DNA from: Parerythrobacter_A sp963761775
GTDB lineage: Bacteria; Pseudomonadota; Alphaproteobacteria; Sphingomonadales; Sphingomonadaceae
Reading direction: 5' to 3'
Assembly: GCA_963761775.1 (NCBI GenBank)
Contig: CAVXIF010000011.1
Location: 868,001-932,000 of the forward strand
DNA length: 64,000 nt
Below are positions 8,650 to 17,101 of this stretch, piece by piece. A model generated the notes under the pieces. It did no database searches. It was given only the letters and a program-made list of their open reading frames with translations, and was not told where the DNA came from. The translations under genes were made by a program, and so were the position numbers. Position 1 is the first letter of the stretch. Every line of letters starts with the position of its first letter.

Positions 8650-9860
8650 CACCGGTCGCACTCCCCGAACACCACGTCGATCGCACCGAGGATGGCGGTC
8701 GCATCGGGCAGCATGTGGCCTTTGCACATGAAATCCATCGCCTGAAGATGCGAGAACGCGGTGGGGCGGATTTTGCAACGATAGGGTTTGTTGGTGCCAT
8801 CGCTGACCAGATAGACGCCGAACTCGCCCTTGGGGCTTTCGGTGGCGACATAGACTTCGCCTGCGGGCACATGGAAACCTTCGGTGTAGAGCTTGAAGTG
8901 ATGGATCAGCGCTTCCATCGACTGCTTCATCGGGCCGCGCCTGGGCGGACTGACCTTGCCATCGGTGCTGGCGACCGGACCTTCGGGCATATCGGCGATG
9001 CACTGCTTGATGATCTTCGCGCTTTCGTAAACTTCCTTCACGCGCACTACGAAGCGGTCATAGCAATCCGAATTGGTGCCGACCGGGATCTCGAAATCCA
9101 TGCGGTCATAGACATCGTAAGGCTGCGACTTGCGCAGATCCCACGGGATGCCCGCCGCGCGGATCATCGGACCGGAAAAGCCCCATGCAATCGCGTCGTC
9201 GCGGCTCACCACCGCGATATCGACATTACGCTGTTTGAAGATGCGGTTGTCGAGCACCAGGCTCATCGCGTCGCCGAACAGTTCGGGCAGGCGGTTGTCC
9301 AGCCAGTCGCCGATATCGGTAAGCAGTTTCAACGGCACGTCCTGATGCACGCCGCCAGGCCGGAACCAGGCGCCATGCATCCGCGCGCCGCTGGCCCGTT
9401 CGAAAAAATTCATGCAGTCTTCGCGCAGCTCGAACACCCACAGGTTAGGCGTCATTGCGCCCACATCCATCACATGCGCGCCGATGTTGAGCATGTGGTT
9501 GCAGATGCGCGTCAGTTCCGCAAACAGCACCCGCAGATATTGCGCGCGCTCGGGCACTTCGACGTTCAACAGCTTCTCGATGGCGAGAACGTAGCTGTGT
9601 TCCTGACACAGTGGCGAGCAGTAATCGAGCCGGTCGAAATAGGGCAGCGCCTGCAGATAGGTCTTCTGCTCGATCAGCTTTTCGGTGCCGCGATGCAGCA
9701 GGCCGACATGCGGATCGACCCGCTCGATGATCTCCCCGTCCAACTCCATCACCATCCGCAGCACGCCATGCGCAGCGGGGTGCTGCGGCCCGAAGTTGAG
9801 CGTGTAGTTGGAGATGACCTCGTCGCCGGTGGTCGGTGAATGTTCCAGCTGAACGCTCAT
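8649..9860 (-). CDS. nuoD: NADH-quinone oxidoreductase subunit D (49-kDa type)
   Basis: Quinone-site subunit of complex I, related to the large subunit of NiFe hydrogenases but without the metal ligands. 403 residues. Conserved stretches include NYTLNFGPQHPAAHGVLRMV near the N-terminus (quinone-site histidines), the PHVGLLHRGTEKLIE loop, and the C-terminal end AILGAIDVVFGECDR. The ATG at 9860 overlaps the nuoC stop (ATGA). nuoC and nuoD are separate genes here, not fused as in enterobacteria. Confidence 0.97.
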   Translation of the reverse strand: MSVQLEHSPTTGDEVISNYTLNFGPQHPAAHGVLRMVMELDGEIIERVDPHVGLLHRGTEKLIEQKTYLQALPYFDRLDYCSPLCQEHSYVLAIEKLLNVEVPERAQYLRVLFAELTRICNHMLNIGAHVMDVGAMTPNLWVFELREDCMNFFERASGARMHGAWFRPGGVHQDVPLKLLTDIGDWLDNRLPELFGDAMSLVLDNRIFKQRNVDIAVVSRDDAIAWGFSGPMIRAAGIPWDLRKSQPYDVYDRMDFEIPVGTNSDCYDRFVVRVKEVYESAKIIKQCIADMPEGPVASTDGKVSPPRRGPMKQSMEALIHHFKLYTEGFHVPAGEVYVATESPKGEFGVYLVSDGTNKPYRCKIRPTAFSHLQAMDFMCKGHMLPDATAILGAIDVVFGECDR

Positions 9861-10702
9861 GCCTTGTCCTCCGGCTTGGTCGCCTTTGCGGTGTCGCGCA
9901 CATCGCCCTTCCCGGCGGTTCGGTCTTCGCGGTCCTCGGTCGCGTCGGGCGCCGGCGCGGCAACGTCCGCGTCTTTCCCTGCCGGTGCGTCGGCGCTCAC
10001 CTTCTCGGCCGCCTTGGCGTCCGCCTTCGCGCCCGCGCCGGTGTCGGCGGGCTTTTCCGTCACCTTGGGATCGTCCACCGGCGGCGTGTCAGCCTTTTCG
10101 TCGCCCGGCAGCACGTAGTCGGCACCTTCCCACGGGCTCATGAAATCGAACTGCCGCAAATCCTGCGCCAGTTTCACAGGTTCATACACCACGCGCTTCT
10201 CGTCCTCGGAATACCGCAGTTCGGTATAGCCGGTCAGCGGGAAGTCCTTGCGGAAGGGATGACCCTCGAACCCGTAATCGGTCAGGATGCGGCGCAGGTC
10301 CGTATTACCGTCGAACACGACGCCAAACATATCGAACACCTCGCGCTCGAGCCACCCGGCATTGGGCCACAGACCGGTAGCGGTGGGAACCGGCGTCGCC
10401 TCGTCGGTGCTGCATTTCAGCGTGATGCGATGGTTTTTCGTCAAGCTAAGCAGCATGTAGACGACTTCGAACCGCTCGGCGCGGCCCGGAAAATCGACGC
10501 CTGCGATTTCCATCAGCTGCTGATAGGCGAAATCGTCACGCAGGGTCTGCAACGCATCGGCAATCTGCGCGCGCGCAATGGTCAGCGTCAGTTCGCCATG
10601 CGCCTCGACCGTGTCGAGCACCATCGCGCCCAATGCAGCGCCGACCGTCTCGGCCACCCCGGCATTGCTCGCATATTTTGGCGCGGCGTGAACCACACTC
10701 AT
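9857..10702 (-). CDS. nuoC: NADH-quinone oxidoreductase subunit C with long acidic tail
   Basis: 30-kDa-type subunit of the complex I peripheral arm, 281 residues. The core ends with the usual signature around LRRILTDYGFEGHPFRKDFP and YEPVKLAQDLRQFDF. After about residue 205 it carries a low-complexity tail of roughly 75 residues rich in Ala, Lys, Asp and Pro (for example TEKPADTGAGAKADAKAAEK), about 50 to 70 residues more than a plain NuoC needs. The ATG overlaps the nuoB stop. The tail is likely disordered; its role is unknown. Confidence 0.95.
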   Translation of the reverse strand: MSVVHAAPKYASNAGVAETVGAALGAMVLDTVEAHGELTLTIARAQIADALQTLRDDFAYQQLMEIAGVDFPGRAERFEVVYMLLSLTKNHRITLKCSTDEATPVPTATGLWPNAGWLEREVFDMFGVVFDGNTDLRRILTDYGFEGHPFRKDFPLTGYTELRYSEDEKRVVYEPVKLAQDLRQFDFMSPWEGADYVLPGDEKADTPPVDDPKVTEKPADTGAGAKADAKAAEKVSADAPAGKDADVAAPAPDATEDREDRTAGKGDVRDTAKATKPEDKA

Positions 10703-11310
10703 CGTTCAATCGTCCCGCTGCGGCGTATCTTGCGCTGCAACTGCATCACGCCATACAACAACGCTTCCGCCGTGGGCGGGCAGCCGGGAATATAGATATC
10801 GACCGGCACGATGCGGTCGCATCCGCGCACGACCGAATAGCTGTAATGGTAATAGCCACCACCATTGGCGCAGCTGCCCATGCTGATGACATATTTCGGC
10901 GCGGACATCTGGTCGTACACCTTGCGCAGGGCCGGTGCCATCTTGTTGCACAGCGTGCCGGCCACGATCATCACGTCCGACTGGCGCGGGCTGGCGCGCG
11001 GGGCGACGCCGAACCGTTCCATGTCGTAGCGTGGCATATTGACGTGGATCATCTCGACTGCGCAACAGGCAAGGCCGAACGTCATCCACCACAGGCTGCC
11101 TGTGCGCGCCCACTGAAACAGGTCTTCGGTGCTGGCAACCAGGAAACCCTTGTCATTCACTTCGGTTTGCAGCGCGTTGAAATAGTCTGCATCCGGCTGG
11201 CGCACTTCGCCACCCTTCGCGGTGGGCGCAAGGATGGAATCGTTGGTGCGGCGCCCGTCGAGCGCCGCATTATGCGCTGCCGTCAGCGACCCGGTGGAGC
11301 TGTCGTTCAT
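10699..11310 (-). CDS. nuoB: NADH-quinone oxidoreductase subunit B (N2 cluster)
   Basis: Carries the terminal [4Fe-4S] cluster N2, the direct electron donor to quinone. 203 residues. The tandem cysteines (GLACCAVEM) and the later ligands (MGSCANGG and IPGCPPTAEA) are all present. The start at 11310 is set by an ATGA overlap with the nuoA stop. The first 45 or so residues (MNDSSTGSLTAAHNAALDGR onward) are variable and precede the conserved EDLFQWARTGSLWWMTFGLA region. Confidence 0.97.
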   Translation of the reverse strand: MNDSSTGSLTAAHNAALDGRRTNDSILAPTAKGGEVRQPDADYFNALQTEVNDKGFLVASTEDLFQWARTGSLWWMTFGLACCAVEMIHVNMPRYDMERFGVAPRASPRQSDVMIVAGTLCNKMAPALRKVYDQMSAPKYVISMGSCANGGGYYHYSYSVVRGCDRIVPVDIYIPGCPPTAEALLYGVMQLQRKIRRSGTIER

Positions 11311-11681
11311 GCCCATTCCAGCGCGCCCATTTTCCATTCGTAGATAAAGCCGACCGTCAGGATAAACAGGAACACCATCATCGCGCTCCATCCGATCCAG
11401 CCGGTGATGTCGAGGCTGACCGCCCAGGGGAACAGGAACGCCACTTCCAGATCGAAGATGATGAACAGGATCGCGACGAGGTAGAACTTCACGTCGAACT
11501 GCGTTCGCGGTTCCTCGAATGCAGGGAAGCCGCACTCATACTCGCTCAGCTTCTCGGCATCGGGCGAATGCGTGCCGGTCAGCCGCGATACGCCCATGGG
11601 CAGAAACACGAACGCCGCCGACAGCAGGGCTGCGACGCCGATGAACATCAGGATTGGCAGATATTGGCTTAGGTCGACCAC
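11307..11681 (-). CDS. nuoA: NADH-quinone oxidoreductase subunit A
   Basis: Three-helix membrane subunit at the junction of the complex I arms, and first gene of the operon. From the GTG at 11681 it reads (M)VDLSQYLPILMFIGVAALL, 124 residues, matching family N-termini; an ATG at 11705 would add eight residues. The conserved loop YECGFPAFEEPRTQFDVKFY, containing the cysteine exposed during the enzyme's active/deactive switch in some species, is present. It ends in an ATGA overlap with nuoB. Confidence 0.94.
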   Translation of the reverse strand: MVDLSQYLPILMFIGVAALLSAAFVFLPMGVSRLTGTHSPDAEKLSEYECGFPAFEEPRTQFDVKFYLVAILFIIFDLEVAFLFPWAVSLDITGWIGWSAMMVFLFILTVGFIYEWKMGALEWA

Positions 11682-11711
11682 GCGGCTTCCATCGATTGCA
11701 TGCAAGTCTGT

Positions 11712-11740
11712 GCCCTACGCCCCACCATACAGTGGTGCAA
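11712..11740 (-). promoter_or_regulatory. Candidate sigma-70-type promoter for the nuo operon
   Basis: Upstream of nuoA on the minus strand is TTGCAC (11740-11735), a 17-base spacer, and TAGGGC (11717-11712). The -35 and the spacing are good; the -10 is weak. The spacer overlaps a short inverted repeat (CCAC...GTGG). It is the best candidate I see in the 133 bases between nuoA and the aldehyde dehydrogenase gene, but not a firm call. Confidence 0.25.
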
Positions 11741-11814
11741 GGGCGCGGACTTGCATATTCAGCGATTTTCCGTGCGTTTCCTACACGCTGGACAGCAGGT
11801 GAACGTGCGGTACG

Positions 11815-13245
11815 CTACTTCTTCAGCTGCATGCCGATGGAGCGTTCGGTCGTCTTGCCGTAGGGCGGTTTCAAGCCTGCAATGGCGGCAATATCGCGCT
11901 TGGATTGCTTGTAGACGCTGCGCGCGTGGCTGAACTCGCGGAAGCCCTCGACCCCGTGATAGGAACCGATGCCCGAATTGCCGGTGCCACCGAACGGCAT
12001 GTCTTCCATGGACACATGGAACACCACGTCGTTGACCGTGACTCCGCCCGAACTGGTGCGGCTCAGCACCTCGTCGCGCTCGGCATCGTCGTTGCCGAAA
12101 TAATACAGGCCGAGCGGATGATCGTGCGCGTTCACGTAATCGATGGCCTCGCCGATATTCTTGTACGTCATCACCGGCAGAACGGGGCCGAAGATTTCCT
12201 CTTCCATCGCCTGCATATCGTCGGTGACGTTGCGCAGGATGGTCAGCGGCATCTTGCGTGCATTCGTGTTGGAAAAGTCCTCGTCGCCCGGATTGATCTC
12301 GACCACGTCCGCACCCTTGGCCTTCGCGTCGGCGACCATGTCCTGCAGGCGGTCGAAATGCCTGTCGGTCACGACGCTGGCATAATCGTCATTGTCGAGC
12401 AGCGTCGGATACATGGTCCGCACGCCCAGCTCGACGGCGGCGACGGCACCTTCCTCGCGTTCTTCGGGCACGATCATGTAATCGGGTGCGAGGCAGATCT
12501 GTCCGGCATTCATCATCTTGCCGATGGCGATCCGTTCGCCCGCCTGTTCGTAATCCGCATCGCGGCCAAGGATGACAGGCGACTTTCCGCCCAGCTCCAG
12601 CGTGACCGGCACCAGGTTCTTCGCTGCCGCTTCCATGACCTTGCGACCCGTGGCGGTGGAACCGGTGAAGACAAGATGGTCGAACGGCAGCGAGGAAAAC
12701 GCCTGCGCGACTTCGGGACTGCCGGTGACGACGGCCACTTCGCTTTCGTCGAATGCATCGGCGATCAGCGCCTTCATCAGCTCGGACGTTTTCTCGGTAA
12801 ATTCGCTCGGCTTGATCATGGCGCGATTACCGGCGGCCAGCACCTGGAACAGCGGCGCGAAGGTCAGGTTCACGGGGAAGTTCCACGGCGACAGGATGCC
12901 GATCACGCCCTTCGGCTCGTATCGCACCTCGCCCTTCGCACCCAGCAGCGACAGCGGGAATTGCAGCTTGCGCTTGTCCGCCTTGGACCACGCATTCATG
13001 TTTTTGAGGCAGTATTTGCCGAAAGTGATCGAGCCGACGATGTCGGTCATCATGCTCTGCGCGCGGCTGCGATTGCCGAAATCCTCGCTCATCGCATCGC
13101 ACAGCGCCTCGCCATGATCGACCAGGATGGCGATCGCCCGCTTGATGCGATCGCGCCGCACGTCGAGCTTTTCGGGCCGCGCGGCGAGGAACGCCTTGCG
13201 TTGCGTGTCGAGGATGCGTTGCAGGTCGGCGGTGTGATCGGTCAT
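11815..13245 (-). CDS. Coniferyl-aldehyde-type NAD(P)-dependent aldehyde dehydrogenase
   Basis: 476 residues in the class 3 branch of the aldehyde dehydrogenase superfamily, which oxidises aldehydes to acids with NAD(P)+. The general-base motif LELGGKSPVI and the nucleophile motif NAGQICLAPDYM (Cys) are present, as is GVTVNDVVFHVSMEDMPFGG near the C-terminus, typical of coniferyl and medium-chain aldehyde dehydrogenases. The start MTDHTADLQRILDTQRKAFL at 13245 is chosen because the longer in-frame reading lacks similarity. It is divergent from the thiolase gene, with 146 bases between them. The true substrate cannot be told from sequence. Confidence 0.9.
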   Translation of the reverse strand: MTDHTADLQRILDTQRKAFLAARPEKLDVRRDRIKRAIAILVDHGEALCDAMSEDFGNRSRAQSMMTDIVGSITFGKYCLKNMNAWSKADKRKLQFPLSLLGAKGEVRYEPKGVIGILSPWNFPVNLTFAPLFQVLAAGNRAMIKPSEFTEKTSELMKALIADAFDESEVAVVTGSPEVAQAFSSLPFDHLVFTGSTATGRKVMEAAAKNLVPVTLELGGKSPVILGRDADYEQAGERIAIGKMMNAGQICLAPDYMIVPEEREEGAVAAVELGVRTMYPTLLDNDDYASVVTDRHFDRLQDMVADAKAKGADVVEINPGDEDFSNTNARKMPLTILRNVTDDMQAMEEEIFGPVLPVMTYKNIGEAIDYVNAHDHPLGLYYFGNDDAERDEVLSRTSSGGVTVNDVVFHVSMEDMPFGGTGNSGIGSYHGVEGFREFSHARSVYKQSKRDIAAIAGLKPPYGKTTERSIGMQLKK

Positions 13246-13391
13246 GGTGATGGCGCTCCGGAGTCTGTATTTGCCCGCAGCATCCACTATCGCTGGCGCG
13301 AAGACAAGTATCACGGGCCGGTTTGCCAATACCGCAGTGCAGCACTACATTCCGCGGGAATATCCGAAACGCATACCGAAAGTCGCTTTCC

Positions 13392-14588
13392 ATGACCCAG
13401 TTCTCCGCCGCCGACCCCGTCGTCATCCTTGGCTATGCCCGTACACCAATGGGCGGGATGCAGGGCGTGCTGGCCGATGTGTCCGCCACCGATCTCGGCG
13501 CGACGGCGGTGCGCGCCTCGGTGGAGCGCGCGGGCGTCGATGGCGCTTCGGTGGACCGCATCTACATGGGCTGCGTCCTGCCCGCCGGTCTGGGTCAGGC
13601 TCCTGCGCGGCAGGCGGCGATCAAGGCGGGCCTGCCGAAGTCCGTGCAGGCCACCACAGTCAACAAGGTCTGCGGCAGCGGGATGCAGACGGTCATCATG
13701 GGCGCCGAAGCGCTGGCGGCAGGCACGGTCGATACCGTCATCGCGGGCGGGATGGAGAGCATGACCAATGCGCCCTACCTGCTGAAAAAGCACCGTTCCG
13801 GCGCGCGGCTGGGCCACGACACCGCGTATGACCATATGTTCCTCGACGGGCTGGAAGACGCCTATGAGGAAGGCCGCGCGATGGGCACCTTTGCGCAGGA
13901 CACGGCGGACGAATACCAGCTCAGCCGCGACGATATGGACGCCTATTCGATAGAGTCCCTGCGCCGCGCCAATGCCGCCATCGACAGCGGCGCGTTTGTG
14001 GACGAGATTACGCCGGTGACGGTCAAGACCCGCAAGGGCGAAACGGTTGTCGACACCGACGAGCAACCCGGGCGCGGCCGTCCGGACAAGATCCCGACCC
14101 TGCGCCCCGCTTTCGCCAAGGACGGCACCATCACCGCCGCGACATCCAGCTCGATCTCCGACGGCGCGGCAGCCCTGGTGCTGACCCGCGCCAGCAACGC
14201 CAAGGAGAAAGGCCAGACCCCGCTGGCGAAGATCGTCGCAATGGCGGCCCATGCCGACGAACCCGCAAAATTCACCACCGCCCCCATCGACGCCATCGAG
14301 ACGGTGCTGGAGCGCGCGGACTGGAGCGTCGACGATGTCGACCTGTGGGAAGTGAACGAAGCCTTTGCCTGCGTCGCCATGTTCGCCATGCGCGATATCG
14401 GCATCGACCACGACCGGCTGAACGTAAACGGCGGCGGTACCGCGCTGGGCCATCCCATCGGCGCGAGCGGCGCGCGCATTATCGTGACCCTGTTGAATGC
14501 CCTGAAACAGCGCGGCAAGACGCGCGGCGTGGCCAGCCTGTGCATCGGCGGCGGCGAAGCGACGGCCGTGGCGCTGGAACTGCTCTAG
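13392..14588 (+). CDS. Acetyl-CoA C-acetyltransferase (thiolase)
   Basis: 398 residues. Biosynthetic or degradative thiolase that joins or splits acetyl-CoA units. The nucleophilic Cys94 lies in NKVCGSGMQTV. The catalytic His is in GGGTALGHPIGASGARI and the second Cys in SLCIGGGEATAVALE at the C-terminus. It begins MTQFSAADPVVILGYARTPM. The gene is single, not beside a 3-hydroxyacyl-CoA dehydrogenase or phaB, so PHB, acetoacetate or beta-oxidation use cannot be decided here. Its stop overlaps the convergent SH3 gene by four bases. Confidence 0.93.
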   Translation: MTQFSAADPVVILGYARTPMGGMQGVLADVSATDLGATAVRASVERAGVDGASVDRIYMGCVLPAGLGQAPARQAAIKAGLPKSVQATTVNKVCGSGMQTVIMGAEALAAGTVDTVIAGGMESMTNAPYLLKKHRSGARLGHDTAYDHMFLDGLEDAYEEGRAMGTFAQDTADEYQLSRDDMDAYSIESLRRANAAIDSGAFVDEITPVTVKTRKGETVVDTDEQPGRGRPDKIPTLRPAFAKDGTITAATSSSISDGAAALVLTRASNAKEKGQTPLAKIVAMAAHADEPAKFTTAPIDAIETVLERADWSVDDVDLWEVNEAFACVAMFAMRDIGIDHDRLNVNGGGTALGHPIGASGARIIVTLLNALKQRGKTRGVASLCIGGGEATAVALELL

Positions 14589-15076
14589 GGTTCGCCCGCG
14601 CCCCACAGCCGTTCGGCGCGCACCCAGCCCACCTTGCCGCCGACGTCCAGGCTGCACCAGCCCGCTTCACAATCGCCCAGCGTGCCGACGACGCCCGGTT
14701 CCGCGTTCCACTTCAGGCCGCCATTGTCCGCGGGCGCATCGCGCATTGCGGCCAGTCCTCGGCCCGTCACCATCGCGCCGCGCTTCGCCGTTATCAGGCC
14801 GACGCTGACCCAGCCCTGTGTCCCCTCGTGGTCCTGCACCAGTCGCCAGCCCTCGATCACGCGCACCACTTTCAGCGGCAGGCCCTTGCGCTTGTACACC
14901 CAGCTGATCTTGTAATTCTGGCTCGGCCCGACGCGCATATACATCTCGTCCGCCTTGATGCTGGCCCAATAGGGCACGGAGCGGTCCTGCGCCGTGCCCG
15001 GCAAAGCGACGAGCGCGAGAACGGCGGCGCAAAGCGTGGCGATGGTGCGGCGAAACAAGGTGAATTTATCGTTCAT
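14585..15076 (-). CDS. Exported SH3-domain protein
   Basis: 163 residues with a signal peptide (RRTIATLCAAVLALVALPGT, cut near AQD) and then two SH3-like repeats. The first runs ADEMYMRVGPSQNYKISWVY to EGTQGWVSVGLI, the second ends CEAGWCSLDVGGKVGWVRAE. Bacterial SH3 domains of this sort bind cell-wall or protein ligands in the periplasm. It is divergent from the 2-hydroxyacid dehydrogenase gene, an arrangement I believe is common in related genomes (recollection, not checked). Confidence 0.88.
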   Translation of the reverse strand: MNDKFTLFRRTIATLCAAVLALVALPGTAQDRSVPYWASIKADEMYMRVGPSQNYKISWVYKRKGLPLKVVRVIEGWRLVQDHEGTQGWVSVGLITAKRGAMVTGRGLAAMRDAPADNGGLKWNAEPGVVGTLGDCEAGWCSLDVGGKVGWVRAERLWGAGEP

Positions 15077-15156
15077 GGTGCGTGCTGGATAGAACCAACT
15101 GCCGCCCTCTCGCAACCCGCTTGACCCGTTCGCGGGGTGCGCGCAGAACCTGCGCC

Positions 15157-16176
15157 ATGAGCCAGAACACAAGCGACGCCAACAAACCCGCAAACAGGTT
15201 CGACGGCACACCGCGCGTAAGGGTGACACGGCAGTTGATGCCTGCGGTGGAGGCACGCCTTGCCGAGTTGTTCGACGCGCACTGCAATGCCGACGATACG
15301 CCGTTGACGCGCGAAGAGCTGCGCGCCGCGATGGCGGAGTGCGATGTGCTGGTGCCAACCGTCACCGACCGGATCGACGCCGAGCTGATCGAGGCAGCAC
15401 CCGACCGCTTGCGCCTGATCGCCAGCTTCGGGGCGGGTACCGATCATATCGACATCGCCGCCGCCAAGGCACGCGGCATCATTGTTACCAATACGCCCGG
15501 CGTCTTTACCGACGATACCGCCGATATGGCGATGGCGCTCATCATCGGCGTGCCGCGCCGTCTGCGCGAAGGTGTGGCGCTGGTGCGGGATGGCGAGTGG
15601 ACCGGCTGGACGCCGACCGCGCTGCTGGGGCGCAAGCTGGGCGGCAAGACGCTGGGCATCGTCGGTATGGGCCGCATCGGACAGGCGGTGGCGTATCGCG
15701 CCAGGGCGTTCGGGCTGGAAATCGCCTACCACAATCGCAAGCCCCTGCCCGCCGCCATCGAAACCATGTTCGGCGCGCGCTATGTCGAGGATATCGACGG
15801 ACTGGTGGCGCAGGCGGATATTCTCACGCTGCATTGTCCCGCGACCGAAGCCACCATCGGCCTCATGGACGAACGCCGTTTCGGTCTGATGCGCGAAGGC
15901 GCCAGTTTCATCAACACCGCACGCGGCGACCTGGCCGATCAGGACGCGCTCATCGCCGCGCTGGAAAGCGGGCGGCTAGGCGGTGCCGGGCTGGACGTCT
16001 ATCCCGACGAACCCGATGTCGACCTCCGCCTGCTCGCGCATCCAAACGTGATGACCCTGCCCCATATCGGCAGCGCCACCGTCGAGGGGCGCGAAGAATC
16101 GGGTATGAAAGTCATCGCCAACATCCGCTTCTGGGCGGACGGGCACAGGCCGCCGGATCAGGTGCTGGAAGGATGA
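15157..16176 (+). CDS. D-2-hydroxyacid dehydrogenase (glyoxylate/hydroxypyruvate reductase type)
   Basis: 339 residues. Reduces 2-oxoacids such as glyoxylate with NAD(P)H. The Rossmann motif is GIVGMGRIGQAVAYRARAFG. The catalytic Arg is in NTARGDLADQ, the Glu in LDVYPDEPDV and the His in LPHIGSATVEGRE. The ATG at 15157 opens MSQNTSDANKPANRFDGTPR; upstream in-frame codons are not conserved-looking. Its 3' end overlaps the convergent RES toxin gene by 19 bases. Confidence 0.92.
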   Translation: MSQNTSDANKPANRFDGTPRVRVTRQLMPAVEARLAELFDAHCNADDTPLTREELRAAMAECDVLVPTVTDRIDAELIEAAPDRLRLIASFGAGTDHIDIAAAKARGIIVTNTPGVFTDDTADMAMALIIGVPRRLREGVALVRDGEWTGWTPTALLGRKLGGKTLGIVGMGRIGQAVAYRARAFGLEIAYHNRKPLPAAIETMFGARYVEDIDGLVAQADILTLHCPATEATIGLMDERRFGLMREGASFINTARGDLADQDALIAALESGRLGGAGLDVYPDEPDVDLRLLAHPNVMTLPHIGSATVEGREESGMKVIANIRFWADGHRPPDQVLEG

Positions 16177-16692
16177 GCTGTAGCTTTACGAATTAGCCGG
16201 TTTTCATCGTCGATAACGGTCAGCTTGTGCAGCCTGTCGGCGTTCCACGTCCAGATCACAATGTTCAGATCACTTGCGCTGGTATTTCGCGCATAACTGC
16301 GCACGAGCAACGCGGCGTAGCCTCGAGCAATGGCGGCTTCTGCAAACACTTGCGTCGGCACAGCTTCGCCCCGCAGCATGGCGTCACGCCATGTCGGCGC
16401 GCCGAGGACTTCAGGCGTCATATCGAATGACGCGAGCAGTTCTTCATCGCGGCTTTCGAACACATCGCAAATATTGGCGTCATAAGCGATGAGCGTCGTG
16501 GGCTGCAGGTCGCCTACCTGATTTGCTTCGCGAAGGGCGGTCACGGGATCGAGCGAACAATACAACGCTGCCGTGCCCGGCGGGTTGAACCGTCCGCCAT
16601 ATCTGGCCGCGCCTGCGCCGGATAACGGACTATCCGCCCATACCGGGTTCAACGCACGGTAAAGTTTACCGGAAAATCGGATGACTGCACAT
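16158..16692 (-). CDS. RES-domain toxin (probable frameshift near start)
   Basis: RES toxins of RES/Xre modules degrade NAD+ by phosphorolysis or hydrolysis and arrest growth. The conserved core is clear: PLSGAGAARYGGRFNPPGTA, ALYCSLDPVTALREA (Tyr, Glu) and LLVRSYARNTSASDL (Ser). The open frame extends upstream past the TTG at 16652 to read SGKLYRALNPVWAD, which belongs to the family. That frame has no start codon, whereas an ATG at 16692 overlaps the antitoxin stop (TGATG) one base out of phase. A single extra base, for example in the TTTT run near 16673-16676, would join them into about 177 residues. Either this, or the gene starts at TTG 16652. Confidence 0.8.
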
Positions 16693-17042
16693 CAACTGTG
16701 AACACCGGCATCCACTGCGTCGATGTAGTCAAGCACATCGCTTGCACGCCCATCCGTTGTCAGTTGCATGGCTGTCTGGCCCGAAAACCCCGGCAGGGGT
16801 TCGGAACGATACCACGCATATGCCAGAAGAGGAGAACCGAAGCGCGGTTCGACCTTGTTCAGCAATTCCACCATTTCGCGGAGACGGCGCTGCGTCTTGT
16901 CGGATCGCACACGTTGGCGGCGTTGCAGGGCATCGCGCCCCAGTCCGACGCTGCGCGCTATATCCGCACTGCTTGTGCGGAGCGCCCTGGCGATCAGCTG
17001 GGGTGCGAACAAACCATCCTTGAAAAATTCGGCAGCAAGCAT
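16692..17042 (-). CDS. Xre/MbcA-type antitoxin of RES toxin
   Basis: 116 residues. The N-terminal half has a helix-turn-helix-like stretch (RTSSADIARSVGLGRDALQR). The C-terminal half (EPRFGSPLLAYAWYRSEPLP and TDGRASDVLDYIDAVDAG) is the toxin-binding DUF2384/MbcA domain found in antitoxins paired with RES toxins. It normally blocks the toxin's active site and represses its own promoter. The next gene downstream is the RES toxin, coupled by TGATG. Confidence 0.88.
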   Translation of the reverse strand: MLAAEFFKDGLFAPQLIARALRTSSADIARSVGLGRDALQRRQRVRSDKTQRRLREMVELLNKVEPRFGSPLLAYAWYRSEPLPGFSGQTAMQLTTDGRASDVLDYIDAVDAGVHS

Positions 17043-17072
17043 GGCACCCTCTTACGACGCTGGTTTATACAG

Positions 17073-17101
17073 AATATAACGTCAAAACCTGCGCGCATCA
17101 A
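17073..17101 (-). promoter_or_regulatory. Candidate promoter of the xre-res operon
   Basis: TTGATG (17101-17096), a 17-base spacer, then TATATT (17078-17073) on the minus strand, about 30 bases before the antitoxin ATG. The -35 overlaps the last codons of the upstream nitronate monooxygenase gene. Both hexamers and the spacing are near consensus, and the AT-rich patch stands out from the GC-rich surroundings. An autoregulated promoter would be expected here. Confidence 0.55.
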
